From the NCBI RefSeq assembly GCF_004328705.1, contig NZ_CP035319.1, forward strand, positions 2,418,001 to 2,482,000: a DNA stretch of 64,000 nt. Reading direction: 5' to 3'. The notes beneath the pieces are model-generated. The model saw only the letters and a program-made list of their open reading frames with translations. It was not told where the DNA came from and did no database searches. Source of the DNA: Rhodococcus sp. ABRD24. Its GTDB lineage: Bacteria; Actinomycetota; Actinomycetes; Mycobacteriales; Mycobacteriaceae. Positions 1 to 9,428 of the stretch are shown piece by piece. Each line of letters starts with the position of its first letter. The first letter of the stretch is position 1. The position numbers were made by a program, and so were the translations under genes.

Positions 1-2
1 GG

Positions 3-1061
3 ATTCCGAAGGGGGCCCAGCGGACCCACGCGAACCGGTTGGCCTCGCTGGGCGCGATGCGCGACCACGTGCTCGCCGGCACCCTCGACGGAGCCGAGCC
101 GGCGGTCTTCCTGCACGCGGGCCCCGTCATTCACACCAGCGGCTTGTTCGTGCTGCCCTTCCTCGAGGCCGGCGGGCGACAGGTGCTGCTCGATCACGTC
201 GGCCCGGCGGATCTGATCGACGCCGTCGAGGCCCACTCCGCGACACACACCGCGCTGGTGCCCACAGTCATCGCCCGACTGCTGGACTTCGACGACGATC
301 GGCTGTCGGTGATGCGTCGGCGCATGCGCATGCTCGCGTATGCGGGTGCCCCGATGCCGGTCGAGCACATCCGGCAGGCATACCACCGCATCACGCCGAA
401 TCTTGTGCAGTACTACGGAATGGTCGAGGCGATCCCACCCCTCACTGTGCTGACCGCAGCGGACCATCGACGTGGGGTGCTCGAGAATGCCGACCTGCTC
501 GGCTCGGTGGGACGGGCCTGTCCGGGGGCGGAGATCACGTTCCGCGCTCCCGATGACACCGACACCGACGGGGAAGTCGGCGAGCTGGTCGTCGCAGGCG
601 CCGCGGTCAGCCCCGGCTATCACAATGCGGGCACGCGAAAGGATTTGGGCAAGAGCCACATCGACGGCTGCCTGCACTCGGGCGACCTCGGCTACCGCGA
701 CCCGGACGGTTACATCCATCTGACCGGCCGTAGCAAGGACATGATCATCACCGGCGGATACAACGTCTATCCCCGCGAGGTGGAAGAGGCGATCTCCGCA
801 ATCCCCGGCGTCGGCGATGTCGTCGTCGTCGGACTGCCGGACGAGGTGTGGGGGCAACGCATTGTCGCCGCGTACACGTCGGTGGCTGGGGAGAGCGTCG
901 ATGGCGGCGCCGTGCTGGCGGAAAGCCGCAGGAGTCTGCCCGACTACAAACGCCCCAAAGCCGCGCACCGTGTCGACCGGCTCCCGTTGACCGCGCTCGG
1001 CAAGGTTGATCGGGCCGCGGCCACTGAGTTGCTCGACGCTCTCGTCCGCGCCGCATCATGA
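3..1061 (+). CDS. Acyl-CoA ligase (AMP-binding), 5' end outside the window
   Basis: Activates a carboxylic acid to its CoA thioester through an acyl-adenylate. The frame is open to the window edge and its first residues (PKGAQRTHANR) are the tail of the adenylate-forming P-loop, so the N-terminal third is missing. The adenylation core follows (YYGMVEA), then the hinge motif LTGRSKDMIITGGYNVYPREVE and a C-terminal lysine in LTALGKVDR, the usual catalytic Lys. The gene ends in an ATGA next to the flavoprotein gene and probably belongs to the same operon. It is a third paralogue of the ligases at 10.7 and 13.1 kb. Family assignment is sure; the substrate is unknown. Confidence 0.9.
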   Translation: MPKGAQRTHANRLASLGAMRDHVLAGTLDGAEPAVFLHAGPVIHTSGLFVLPFLEAGGRQVLLDHVGPADLIDAVEAHSATHTALVPTVIARLLDFDDDRLSVMRRRMRMLAYAGAPMPVEHIRQAYHRITPNLVQYYGMVEAIPPLTVLTAADHRRGVLENADLLGSVGRACPGAEITFRAPDDTDTDGEVGELVVAGAAVSPGYHNAGTRKDLGKSHIDGCLHSGDLGYRDPDGYIHLTGRSKDMIITGGYNVYPREVEEAISAIPGVGDVVVVGLPDEVWGQRIVAAYTSVAGESVDGGAVLAESRRSLPDYKRPKAAHRVDRLPLTALGKVDRAAATELLDALVRAAS

Positions 1062-1105
1062 ACTCGCGCAGCCACGTACACCGAACGATTTCGATAGAGG
1101 ACACC

Positions 1106-2071
1106 ATGAACGACTCGTTCCTGACCACCCTTCGCCTGCCCGTCGTCGCGGCACCGATGTTCCTGGTATCCGGCCCGGAACTCGTCACCGCCGCCTGCAC
1201 GGCCGGCGTCGTCGGCTCCTTCCCGACCCAGAACTGCCGCACCACAGCGGATCTCGACACCTGGATGGGATCGATCACCGATCAGCTCCACGCGGCAGAC
1301 ACCACCGCAGGCCCGGTCGCCCCGTGGGCGGCAAACGTGATCACGCACAGCAGCAATGCCCGACTCGCGGACGACCTGCGTCTCATCGCCGAGTACAAGC
1401 CGCAGATCGTCATCACCGCCTTGGGGTCCCCGAAACCCGTGATGGACATCGTCAAGGGCTACGGCGGCGCGGTGATCGCCGATGTCGTGAACCTGCGCCT
1501 CGCGCACAAGGCAGCAGACGCGGGCGTGGACGGCATGGCCTGCGTGTCGGCGGGTGCAGGCGGACACACGGGCCACCTGTCGCCCTTTGCGTTCACGTCC
1601 GCCGTCCGCGAGTTCTTCGACGGGATGATCATCATCGGCGGCGGCATCAGCGACGGTCACGGTGTCGCGGGGGCGATCACCGCAGGCGCCGACCTGGTCT
1701 ACATGGGCACCCGGTTCCTGGCAGCCGCGGAGAGCATGGCCGTGGACGGCTACAAGCAGATGGTCGTCGACCACGGACCCGACGACCTCGTGATCAGCTC
1801 CGCGATCACGGGCACCCCGGCCTCCTGGCTCAAGCCCAGCCTCGTCGCCTGCGGACTCGATCCCGACAATCTGACGCGTCCGGCCGGGGAGAAGAACTAC
1901 ACCGCGGGCGCGGAATCGATGAAGCGCTGGAAGGATGTCTGGGCCGCCGGCCAGGGCCTCGCTCCCATCCGTGCGATCGAACCGGTGAGCACGATCATCG
2001 AGACGATCGAGACGGAGTACGTTGCGGCGCTGCAACGGGCGGGTCAGTTGATCACGACCGCCGGGCGCTGA
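1106..2071 (+). CDS. Nitronate monooxygenase family flavoprotein
   Basis: FMN-dependent TIM-barrel protein of the nitronate monooxygenase/2-nitropropane dioxygenase family, about 321 aa. The N-terminus (LPVVAAPMFLVSG) has the usual AAPM strand. The GAGGHTG segment carries the family's conserved histidine, and IIIGGGISDG plus YMGTRF form the phosphate-binding loops. An ATG at 1058 overlaps the upstream ligase stop, but AGAGG five bases before the ATG at 1106 and the family's usual N-terminus favour 1106. Members of this family in CoA catabolic clusters are often not true nitronate oxidases, so the reaction is left open. Confidence 0.85.
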   Translation: MNDSFLTTLRLPVVAAPMFLVSGPELVTAACTAGVVGSFPTQNCRTTADLDTWMGSITDQLHAADTTAGPVAPWAANVITHSSNARLADDLRLIAEYKPQIVITALGSPKPVMDIVKGYGGAVIADVVNLRLAHKAADAGVDGMACVSAGAGGHTGHLSPFAFTSAVREFFDGMIIIGGGISDGHGVAGAITAGADLVYMGTRFLAAAESMAVDGYKQMVVDHGPDDLVISSAITGTPASWLKPSLVACGLDPDNLTRPAGEKNYTAGAESMKRWKDVWAAGQGLAPIRAIEPVSTIIETIETEYVAALQRAGQLITTAGR

Positions 2072-2354
2072 GTCGAGAGATGGGTTGCGTGGGCGATCTC
2101 GCGCAACTGGAATTCGCTGGTCTCCGGAGTCGGCGTCGAGCTGACCGAAGGGAAAGCTGCTCCTCGAACTCGTACGAACATGCCTCTGGACAAGTTGTAC
2201 GCCTGGAGTTCGGAGCATCTTTCTTCGTTCATGACACGGGGTTTCGCTCAATCAGTGTGCCAACGCGAGGCTAGACTGCCGAATGTGTACGACGCTCGAC
2301 CCAGGCTCGAGGTCGCGGACATATGCCATGCGGCCAACATATTTCGTAGGGGGA

Positions 2355-3551
2355 ATGTTGACATCCGTAGACCAGATTCCGGGTATGGCCGACGAAGACG
2401 CGCTGCTCAACTGGCTAGCGACCATGCGCGCCGAGCACCCGGTGTGGCAGGACCAGTACGGCGTCTGGCACGTCTTCCGGCACGCCGACGTCCGGCAGGT
2501 ACTACACGACACCGGGACGTTCTCCTCCGACCCGAACCGTGTCATCGAAGGCGCGAACCCTACGCCGGGGATGATCCACGAGATCGATCCGCCGGAGCAC
2601 CGCGCTCTGCGCAAGGTGGTCAGCAGCGCCTTCACCCCGCGCACCATTTCCGATCTCGAACCGCGTATCCGTGAGGTGACGCGGTCGCTGCTGGCCGACG
2701 CGGGTGACCGCTTCGACCTGGTCGACGCGCTCGCCTTCCCGCTGCCGGTGACGATCATCGCTGAGCTCCTCGGGTTGCCGCGGATGGACCACGAGCGGTT
2801 CGGGGACTGGTCCGGAGCCCTCGTCGACATCCAGATGGACGACCCGACCGACCCGGCTCTTGTCGAGCGCATCATGGAGATCCTGAACCCGCTCACGTCC
2901 TATCTGCAGGACCGCTGCCGGGAACGTCGTGTCGAGCCGGGCAACGACCTGTGCTCGCGGCTGGTGCTGGCCGAGGTGGACGGCCGCGCCCTGGACGACG
3001 AAGAGGCGGGCAACTTCTCGACCGCGCTGCTGCTGGCCGGCCACATCACCACGACAGTCCTGCTCGGCAATGTCGTCCGTACCCTCGATGAGCACCCGGC
3101 CTACTGGGACATCGCCGCCGAGGATCCGGAACACATTCCCTCGATCATCGAAGAGGTGCTGCGCTACCGCCCGCCGTTCCCGCAGATGCAGCGCACTACT
3201 ACCAAAGCTGCCGAGATCGGCGGCGTGGCCATCCCGGCCGATGTCATGGTCAACTGTTGGGTGGTCTCGGCCAACCGCGACTCCGAAGCGCATGAGGAGC
3301 CCGACAGGTTCGACCCATCGCGCAAGATCGGTGGCGCCGCACAACTGTCATTCGGACACGGTGTGCACTTCTGCCTCGGTGCACCGCTTGCACGCCTGGA
3401 GAGCCAGATCGCGCTCCAAGAGATCATTGCCCGATACGGCAGGCTGGTTGTCGACCGTGACGACGACCGCCTGCGCCACTTCGACCAGATCGTGCTCGGG
3501 ACCCGTCACCTACCGGTCCGTGCGCCGTCTGCGGCGACGCAGTCCGCGTAG
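2355..3551 (+). CDS. Cytochrome P450
   Basis: Soluble bacterial class I cytochrome P450 of about 398 aa, probably hydroxylating a pathway substrate. Visible motifs are the I-helix AGHITTT (the acidic residue usual before the Thr is absent here), the K-helix ExxR (E267 to R270), and the heme loop FGHGVHFCLG with Cys340 as thiolate ligand. A purine-rich AGGGGG just before the ATG at 2355 supports that start. An in-frame ATG at 2283 would add 24 poorly conserved residues. No ferredoxin or reductase gene is adjacent, so redox partners must come from elsewhere. It lies between the flavoprotein and a transcription activator on the same strand. Confidence 0.92.
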   Translation: MLTSVDQIPGMADEDALLNWLATMRAEHPVWQDQYGVWHVFRHADVRQVLHDTGTFSSDPNRVIEGANPTPGMIHEIDPPEHRALRKVVSSAFTPRTISDLEPRIREVTRSLLADAGDRFDLVDALAFPLPVTIIAELLGLPRMDHERFGDWSGALVDIQMDDPTDPALVERIMEILNPLTSYLQDRCRERRVEPGNDLCSRLVLAEVDGRALDDEEAGNFSTALLLAGHITTTVLLGNVVRTLDEHPAYWDIAAEDPEHIPSIIEEVLRYRPPFPQMQRTTTKAAEIGGVAIPADVMVNCWVVSANRDSEAHEEPDRFDPSRKIGGAAQLSFGHGVHFCLGAPLARLESQIALQEIIARYGRLVVDRDDDRLRHFDQIVLGTRHLPVRAPSAATQSA

Positions 3552-3712
3552 TCGGGCAGCATCCCGAGCCGCCGGACCGGCCAGCCGCTCCCACCGTGGG
3601 ATGATGGTTCGAGTGTGAGCCGGACCTCGAGGATGTGTGTCTGCAATCGACGCTGGTGACCATCGCGAGCACGTCCGCTCAGGAAGGCGTTCGGTCAAGG
3701 GGGCGACGGGCT

Positions 3713-4468
3713 GTGGGTTTTGGCCGTGAATTGGATGCCGGCGGCAGCCCTTCGGATCCCGCTACGCTCAGGCTGACCGGCGAATTCGAGCTTGTTGTAG
3801 CGGGACGGTCGTTGGCCATCCCGCATGCGGCCGAGCGGGTCCTGGCCTACCTGGCGTTGGCCGGCCGCTCGGTGGCACGCCCCCGCATCGCGGGAAGTCT
3901 CTGGCCTACAAGTTCCGCTCAGCGAGCGGCGAAGAGCCTGCGAAACGTGCTGTGGCGCCTGCACGGTGATGGTCTGAATTTGGTGATGGCCCAATATGAT
4001 CGACTGTCGCTGAATCCCGAAGTGCGCACCGATTTCTCGGAACTCGAAACCCTCGCCTATCGGCTGATCGAGGAGCCGAAACCAGAGACGCTGGCACGGC
4101 TACCGCTCCTGATCGCGAGGGCCGAGCTGCTCCCCGACTGGGGCGACGAATGGCTCGTAAGCGACCGGGAGCGCTACAGGCTGACACGATTGCAAGCCCT
4201 CGAAAGCGCCGCGCACGCCCTGGTGTCGACCCGCAAGCTACGACAGGCGCTGATGGCCGCCAGCGCCGCGATTGAGGCAGACCCGCTGCGGGAGAGCCCG
4301 CGGCGCGCGGCGGTGCAGGTACAGATCGCCCAAGGCAATGTCACGGAGGCTATTCGTGAATACTGCGAATACCGCGCATTGCTCCGAGATACGTTCGGGC
4401 TCGTCCCGACCAGAGCCTTGAATGATCTCCTGAAACCATGGTGGAACCCAGAAGAGACCTTGCCGTGA
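3713..4468 (+). CDS. SARP/AfsR-like transcriptional activator with BTAD domain
   Basis: Predicted cytoplasmic DNA-binding activator of about 251 aa. Residues about 20-110 form an OmpR-like winged helix (LRLTGEFEL, then SLWPTSSAQRAAKSLRNVLWRL, a variant of the SARP recognition helix). The rest is an all-helical bacterial transcriptional activator domain (AAIEADPLRESPRRAAVQ). The length matches stand-alone SARP-type regulators, without the ATPase domain of AfsR. The start is uncertain: GTG at 3635 is also in frame, but GTG at 3713 has an AAGGGGG upstream. It probably controls the neighbouring catabolic genes by position only; no direct repeats of SARP type were identified. Confidence 0.8.
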   Translation: MGFGRELDAGGSPSDPATLRLTGEFELVVAGRSLAIPHAAERVLAYLALAGRSVARPRIAGSLWPTSSAQRAAKSLRNVLWRLHGDGLNLVMAQYDRLSLNPEVRTDFSELETLAYRLIEEPKPETLARLPLLIARAELLPDWGDEWLVSDRERYRLTRLQALESAAHALVSTRKLRQALMAASAAIEADPLRESPRRAAVQVQIAQGNVTEAIREYCEYRALLRDTFGLVPTRALNDLLKPWWNPEETLP

Positions 4469-4634
4469 CGGCTGGAGGTCGCCTTTTCGGGCAACCGCGG
4501 AATGCGGACACCGCCTGACCACCGGGACGTGTGGATGACGTCGAAGCGACGCGAGCGGGACGGGCGGGTGCCGCCGCGCGCTCATACTCGCAGCACAGGC
4601 ACTCGCGCCTGTGTCGATCGCAAGGGAGGACCCG

Positions 4635-5708
4635 ATGATCACACCCACCACCGCTCTGGCGCCCGGGCTGACTCTCGACGAGATGCGTGCGGCCGCCCCC
4701 ATTCCGGCCACAGTGACGATGCCGCCAGACATGGCCGCGCTGATCAAGCCGGACAGCGGAATCTACATCCGATCGAACTACACCCCGGAAACAGCGTTCC
4801 AGGTCGGTGACTCACCCGGAGCAACCGCTGAGTGGCGAGTCCTCGAGTCGGACGGTCAGATCAGGTCCACCCTTCCGGGACTCGCGCAGACCGAACTCGA
4901 GTTCGACCCTGATGCAGCATCGCTGGACGAAGACGCCGACATCGAGGGGTATCGCCCGCCGTGGGTCGAGCAGCGATACCTTCCCGAACTCGCGCCGTAC
5001 CCGCTTACCGCCCAGCAGTCCGGCCTCGCCAAGAATCGGATGTTCCTGGAGCCCTTCGCCTCCGAGGCGGAGCGGTTCCCGTACCCGTGGCGCACGATCG
5101 GCAAGGTGTACACCCCGACAGGAGGCGGGACCGGGTTCCTGGTCGGCCCGAACCTCGTCCTGACGGCCGGACATGTCATGCCATGGGACCAAGCTAACTG
5201 GTGGGTGCAGTTTATCCCCGCGTATCGCTTTGGCGACCCGAACCAGACACCATTCGGCTGGTCGTACGTGTCCGAGTTTCGCGGATATCGACCCCAGGGC
5301 GGCGAGGTCTTCGGCTACGACTACGCCGTGTGCAGGCTGTTCCAACCGCTCGGAAACTCACTCGGATGGATGGGCACGCGCAGCGCGGGGGACAGTGACA
5401 TCGAGAGTCGTGCTTACACATCGTCCGGCTACCCGGATACCTTCGGAGGCCGTCCTGCCGTCAACTTCGCTCTTGGCATCCGTGATATCGACAATGACAG
5501 CCCCGGCAGAGAGTACGAGACGGTGCACCATGTCTCGGATGGATGGTCGGGCGGGCCACTCTGGTACTTCGCGGGCACCGATCCGTACGCCATTGGCGTC
5601 ACGAGCGGGCATGAGAAGGACGAACTCGATCCGAGACGGGATGTGTACGCGGGCTACCGGGCAATGACCGACCTCGTCAGATTCGGCTTGGACAATTGGC
5701 GACCCTGA
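4635..5708 (+). CDS. Trypsin-like serine protease (S1/V8 type)
   Basis: Chymotrypsin-fold serine endopeptidase of 357 aa. The catalytic triad can be read: His180 in LTAGHV, Asp229 in GYDYAV and Ser305 in DGWSGGPLW. GTGFLVGPNLVLTAGH is the typical first barrel strand pair seen in glutamyl endopeptidase-like enzymes. About 150 residues precede the domain and could act as a propeptide, but the N-terminus has no hydrophobic Sec signal, so secretion is unclear. ATG 4635 follows AAGGGAGGA by four bases, which fixes the start. It stands alone between the SARP gene and a convergent DUF664 gene and has no obvious role in the catabolic pathway. Confidence 0.88.
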   Translation: MITPTTALAPGLTLDEMRAAAPIPATVTMPPDMAALIKPDSGIYIRSNYTPETAFQVGDSPGATAEWRVLESDGQIRSTLPGLAQTELEFDPDAASLDEDADIEGYRPPWVEQRYLPELAPYPLTAQQSGLAKNRMFLEPFASEAERFPYPWRTIGKVYTPTGGGTGFLVGPNLVLTAGHVMPWDQANWWVQFIPAYRFGDPNQTPFGWSYVSEFRGYRPQGGEVFGYDYAVCRLFQPLGNSLGWMGTRSAGDSDIESRAYTSSGYPDTFGGRPAVNFALGIRDIDNDSPGREYETVHHVSDGWSGGPLWYFAGTDPYAIGVTSGHEKDELDPRRDVYAGYRAMTDLVRFGLDNWRP

Positions 5709-5885
5709 TGTCGACATGCTCCGCGCTCATGGCCCACCGGCTGCAGGCACGGGAATGGATACGGCCCGGGGACATCCCCGCCACTTTGTTGTCAGGCCAC
5801 AGCTGGCACAACCGGTTTCGGCTCGAGAACTCGGTCTTTGCGTGGCCGACCACGCTTGTTGCGGTGGCGGTTTGCCGGTCGACGG

Positions 5886-6377
5886 TCAAGAAGTCGCGGC
5901 GATTTGTTCGCGCAGGATGTCACCTTGGCCCGCGTGCCGGGCGTACTCCTGGATCAAATGCGTGAATATGAACCGCAGAGTGACGTCGCCTTTGTGCCAG
6001 GAGATGGTCTCGGCCAAATCAGGGTGGTCCGCGGCGACTGTTCTGGAGCGTGCGCACGCAGCAGTGAAGGCAGCCGACACACTCTCGATGGAATCACTGT
6101 CGGTCAGACGGAAGCTCTCATCGATGTCATCTGGGATGTCGACCTCGCTCCGGGGTCGCCCGGCAATGCGGTGGTGGAACCACACCTTTTCGACGAAAAT
6201 GCCGTGCTTGACCAACCCGAGAAGAGTGGTGAGCGACGGTACCAGCCGCTGACGCACATTCGCCTCGCTCATCCCGTCGACCAAGTGCAGAAGTTCAGCA
6301 CGTTGGACGTCGAGCATTCGCTCGAGCATGGCGCGATCCTCGGTCGTCGTCCTTATCGTGTGGTCGTAGAGTGCCAT
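5886..6377 (-). CDS. DinB/DUF664 family protein
   Basis: Small four-helix-bundle protein of about 163 aa in the DinB-like DUF664 group, a fold shared with bacillithiol/mycothiol-dependent metal enzymes. The DinB-type pattern is visible as LVKHGIFVEKVWFHH in the middle and HLIQEYARHAGQGDILRE near the C-terminus; these histidines are the expected metal ligands. ATG 6377 gives the family length; an upstream ATG at 6440 is in frame but extends into sequence without similarity. The gene is monocistronic. Mycothiol use would fit the actinobacterial host but is inference. Confidence 0.82.
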   Translation of the reverse strand: MALYDHTIRTTTEDRAMLERMLDVQRAELLHLVDGMSEANVRQRLVPSLTTLLGLVKHGIFVEKVWFHHRIAGRPRSEVDIPDDIDESFRLTDSDSIESVSAAFTAACARSRTVAADHPDLAETISWHKGDVTLRFIFTHLIQEYARHAGQGDILREQIAATS

Positions 6378-6516
6378 GCGCGAACGGTAGTCGATGCCGA
6401 GGGCAGACCGTGCAGCGATTCCGTCAATGTCTTGCTCCACATCGGCGGGCAGCCTGCAATCGCGGCAACAGGCAGATTCAATTGCCTTCCAGCCCTGTAC
6501 CTACACTCACGACAGT

Positions 6517-6650
6517 TCACCGCGGACAGACGTGCGACGCGCGGTTCATGAACGCCGCCAGGCGGATCGGCGTACCGCAGCGCGGGCATGGCTCGCCAGT
6601 GCGGCCATGAGCATCCAGCAACCCTGCTGGACAAAGAGCACTCCGCTACG
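6517..6650 (-). pseudogene. Remnant of Fpg/Nei DNA glycosylase (C-terminal zinc finger)
   Basis: The minus strand encodes [12 protein letters not shown], then [13 protein letters not shown] and a stop. This is the zinc-finger C-terminus of formamidopyrimidine-DNA glycosylase/endonuclease VIII proteins (CxxC, about 16 residues, then CP). The last Cys of the finger is missing because the frame ends right after CPR. Nothing upstream on this strand encodes the catalytic N-terminal or H2TH domains, so only about 40 codons survive. It fills most of the otherwise empty interval between the DUF664 and TetR genes. Confidence 0.6.
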
Positions 6651-6795
6651 TCGCGCTCTCCGGCGCACGAGGGGGCCGCCGAACTAGCGGATCGCCCGGC
6701 ACACCGCAGTCCTGGCGAATCACTGCGACGTCGATCAGCCCGTTTCCCATGGTTCGCTCACTCCCCCGAGAGCGACACATCGTCAAGCTGTGTGA

Positions 6796-7380
6796 TCATC
6801 GTTCCGTCAACGCGCGGGTGCAGACCGACTCGAGTGCGGTCACCGCGGCTCGCCGATCCACATGCTCCGGATCGAGGCGGTGTTGGATATTGATACCTAG
6901 AGTTGCGCCCAACAGCGCCACAGCCACCGCGTCAGGATCGGTGACTGGCGCCGAAACCGAACGCAAATATTCGGCGTAGGAGCGGCGCAGGATTCGATAC
7001 TGCTCAGCGTATGCGGCGCGAACCGGGGAATCCTCGCCCACAGCTTCGAGGAGGATCGTCGCGAAGATCCGCGCGTTAGGCTGTGACATCACAGCGAAGT
7101 TCGCTTCGATGAGTGCCTCGACGCCTTGCTCCGGTGCGGCCGCAAGGTGGTCTCGCAGGTGGCTCATCGCTTTTTGGAACGATTCTTCGACCACGGCGCG
7201 CACAAGTCCGTCCTTCGATCCGAAGTGCCACGCGACCGAGCCACGGCTGATGCCCGACAGTTCGGCGACGGCCTGGATGGACATGGCTCTCGCCCCTCGT
7301 TCGGCCGCGAGCTCGGTGGCGGCGGCGATGAGTCGCCGACGTGTTTCCTCGGAAATCTCCTGCTTGCGCGTCGATGCCAT
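6796..7380 (-). CDS. TetR family transcriptional regulator
   Basis: Homodimeric one-component repressor of about 194 aa. The N-terminal helix-turn-helix is clear (AVAELSGISRGSVAWHFGSKDGL, the TetR signature), followed by an all-helical ligand domain. ATG 7380 gives the usual short basic N-terminus (MASTRKQEISEETRRRL); the frame extends upstream without conserved sequence. It is divergent from the cyclase-FAH-thiolase-ligase operon that starts 275 bp away, so it most likely represses that operon and itself, with a CoA ester or pathway intermediate as inducer (inference from arrangement). Confidence 0.92.
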   Translation of the reverse strand: MASTRKQEISEETRRRLIAAATELAAERGARAMSIQAVAELSGISRGSVAWHFGSKDGLVRAVVEESFQKAMSHLRDHLAAAPEQGVEALIEANFAVMSQPNARIFATILLEAVGEDSPVRAAYAEQYRILRRSYAEYLRSVSAPVTDPDAVAVALLGATLGINIQHRLDPEHVDRRAAVTALESVCTRALTER

Positions 7381-7630
7381 CGTCTTTTCTGCCTCGTTCT
7401 CGATCGCTGGGAGCGTGCATTGGATTGAGCCTGTGCGCGTGGCGGAGCTCCCGACCGGCACGGATATCTATGTTATCGATCCAATGATCGGCTAGCCGTC
7501 CTGGTCGCCGTCGCGCATGTCGAGACTTCTGGTCGGTTCACCGCAAAAGGACCGTTCGAGCATTGAGGTTCCGGAATTCTCCTGGCACCAGACCTTGCCT
7601 ATGCCGGTCGTCCAGTTCTATGCTGACCGT

Positions 7631-7645
7631 CCAATAACTAGTTGG
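7631..7645. promoter_or_regulatory. Candidate palindromic operator upstream of the cyclase operon
   Basis: CCAATAACTAGTTGG is an imperfect palindrome centred on ACTAGT. It lies directly before the ribosome-binding site of the cyclase gene in the 275-bp divergent interval shared with the TetR gene. A second loose palindrome (GATCCAATGATC) lies near 7480. Either could be the TetR operator; the assignment rests on position and symmetry only. Confidence 0.35.
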
Positions 7646-7654
7646 AAGGTGTGA

Positions 7655-8452
7655 GTGATCATGCAATTGATCGACTTGACGCGGACGTTGGACCCGGCGG
7701 ACCGCGATCTGCTGCCGGAGCAGCTACGACCGTTGGCCGCGGTCGTCGCACCTACGGTGAACTACGCACATCCGGCCGGGACGGGCCGGGACGAGTTCGC
7801 GGCGGCGATGCGATGCTCGGTCGAGGATCTACCCGAAGGTGAGGGGTGGGGCTCGGAGATGCTGACTGATTTCAACACGCATCTCGGTACCCACGTCGAC
7901 GCGCCGCTGCACTATGGATCAACGTGTGAAGGCAAGCCTTCCCGCACGATCACCGATATCTCCCTCGATGAGCTGTGGTGCGAGGCAATCGTTCTCGACC
8001 TTCGAGATCGCTGCGCAGCGAACACCGCCATCTCGGTCGACGCGCTCGAAGCTGCACTGGCGGAGAACGGGGCCCAGATCCCGGCCGGTGGCGCAGTCCT
8101 GCTGCGCACCGGGCAGGAGCGATTCACACTGGCCGACCCGGAGTTCTTCCAGTACCCGGGAATGAGCCGCGAGGGCACCCTGTTTCTCGCCGAGCGCGGC
8201 GCCAAGGTTCTCGGGACCGACGCAGCCGGCTGGGACCTGAGCTTCGCGGTGATGGCGCGCAAGTTCGCGGAAACCGGCGACAGCTCGGTGTTGTGGGACG
8301 GCCACCGGGCCGGTCGCGAGCGCGAGGTCTTCATCGTCCAGCAGATGACGAATCTCGCCGCGCTGCCACCGTCCGGGTTCCGGGTGGCGTTCTTCCCCAT
8401 CAAGATCGCCCGCGCCAGCGCCGCACCCGCTCGTGTCGTCGCGTTCGTGTGA
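7655..8452 (+). CDS. Cyclase family protein (metal-dependent amide/ester hydrolase)
   Basis: About 265 aa protein of the cyclase/kynurenine-formamidase-like superfamily. The metal-binding signature HLGTHVDAPLHY (HxGTHxDxPxH) is complete, so it should be an active Mn/Zn hydrolase of a ring amide, lactone or similar bond. GTG 7655 sits five bases after GGAAGG; ATG 7661 is an alternative. It is the first gene of a four-gene operon with FAH-family hydrolase, thiolase and CoA ligase, suggesting that ring opening or hydrolysis precedes CoA activation. The substrate is unknown. Confidence 0.86.
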   Translation: MIMQLIDLTRTLDPADRDLLPEQLRPLAAVVAPTVNYAHPAGTGRDEFAAAMRCSVEDLPEGEGWGSEMLTDFNTHLGTHVDAPLHYGSTCEGKPSRTITDISLDELWCEAIVLDLRDRCAANTAISVDALEAALAENGAQIPAGGAVLLRTGQERFTLADPEFFQYPGMSREGTLFLAERGAKVLGTDAAGWDLSFAVMARKFAETGDSSVLWDGHRAGREREVFIVQQMTNLAALPPSGFRVAFFPIKIARASAAPARVVAFV

Positions 8453-8495
8453 GGCCCAGCACCGTAGCTCGGAAGACGAAAGGAATTGATCACCA

Positions 8496-9428
8496 ATGAA
8501 ATTGGCAACCGTTGAGTATGAGGAATCCGAACAGACCGCGCTCGTGCTGGAGGACGGCAAAAAGCTCCTTCTGCTCGGCCGCGCACATGCCCTGATGACG
8601 GGGGAGCCTGCCCCGGAGCTGTCCACCATGCAGCGCATCATCGACGGCGGCGCCCCCGTACGCGCGAAGCTCGATCGGATCGCCGCCGCGGCACCGGACC
8701 AGGCCGTCGTCGAGGCGAAAGATGTTCGCTGGATGTCGCCCCTGCCCCAGCCTGTGCAGATCCGAGACTTCGGATGCTTCATGGATCACTTCCGCAACGC
8801 CAGGGCGCGAATTCAGGGCATCCCGGTCAGCGAGGTCGAGCTCCCCGCAATTCAGCTCGAGCGCCCGCTGTACTACGTCGCCAACAGGCTGTCGGTGACC
8901 GGTCACGAGGTGGACGTGAGGTGGCCGGCCTACTCGACGCTCAGGGACTACGAGTTGGAGTTCGCTTGCGTACTCGGCCGCGGCGGAATGGACATCTCCC
9001 GTGAGCATGCCCACGACCACATCTTCGGCTACACCATCTTCAACGACTTCAGTGCCCGGGACACCCAGCTCGAGGAGATCTCGACCGGACTCGGACTGAG
9101 CAAGAGCAAGGACTTCGCGGATTCCAACGTGCTGGGCCCGTGGATCGTCACTGCGGACGAGCTGGACGATCCGTATCGGCTTCAGATGGTCGCCCGGATC
9201 AACGGCGAGGAGGTGAGCCGCGGAACCAGTGCAGACATGCATCACACTTTCGCGGACATGATCGCGTTCGCCTCCAGCTCGACCCGGCTGCACGCCGGCG
9301 AGGTGTTGTGCTCGGGCACGGTACCGACGGGCTGCGGACTCGAGCACGGGCGCTTCCTCGAGCCCGGGGATGTGGTCGAGCTGGAGGTCACCGGCCTCGG
9401 CGTACTGCGCAACCGGGTGATCGTGTGA
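8496..9428 (+). CDS. Fumarylacetoacetate hydrolase family protein
   Basis: Protein of 310 aa with the FAH fold, which cleaves C-C bonds of acylpyruvates or decarboxylates/hydrates related 2-oxo acids in a Mg-dependent way. The family core is visible: DYELEFACVLGRGG supplies acidic metal ligands, FGYTIFNDFSARDTQ is the central signature, and SGTVPTGCGLEHGRFLEPGD is the C-terminal loop region. The N-terminal about 90 residues form the small lid domain. ATG 8496 is preceded by GAAAGGA. The stop overlaps the GTG of the next gene, showing translational coupling. Confidence 0.9.
   Translation: MKLATVEYEESEQTALVLEDGKKLLLLGRAHALMTGEPAPELSTMQRIIDGGAPVRAKLDRIAAAAPDQAVVEAKDVRWMSPLPQPVQIRDFGCFMDHFRNARARIQGIPVSEVELPAIQLERPLYYVANRLSVTGHEVDVRWPAYSTLRDYELEFACVLGRGGMDISREHAHDHIFGYTIFNDFSARDTQLEEISTGLGLSKSKDFADSNVLGPWIVTADELDDPYRLQMVARINGEEVSRGTSADMHHTFADMIAFASSSTRLHAGEVLCSGTVPTGCGLEHGRFLEPGDVVELEVTGLGVLRNRVIV

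Noticed and set aside
944..2251. A 435-codon open frame on the minus strand
   Set aside because: It lies opposite the flavoprotein gene, has no domain and a composition dominated by Arg/Asp/Gly; it is a GC-bias shadow.
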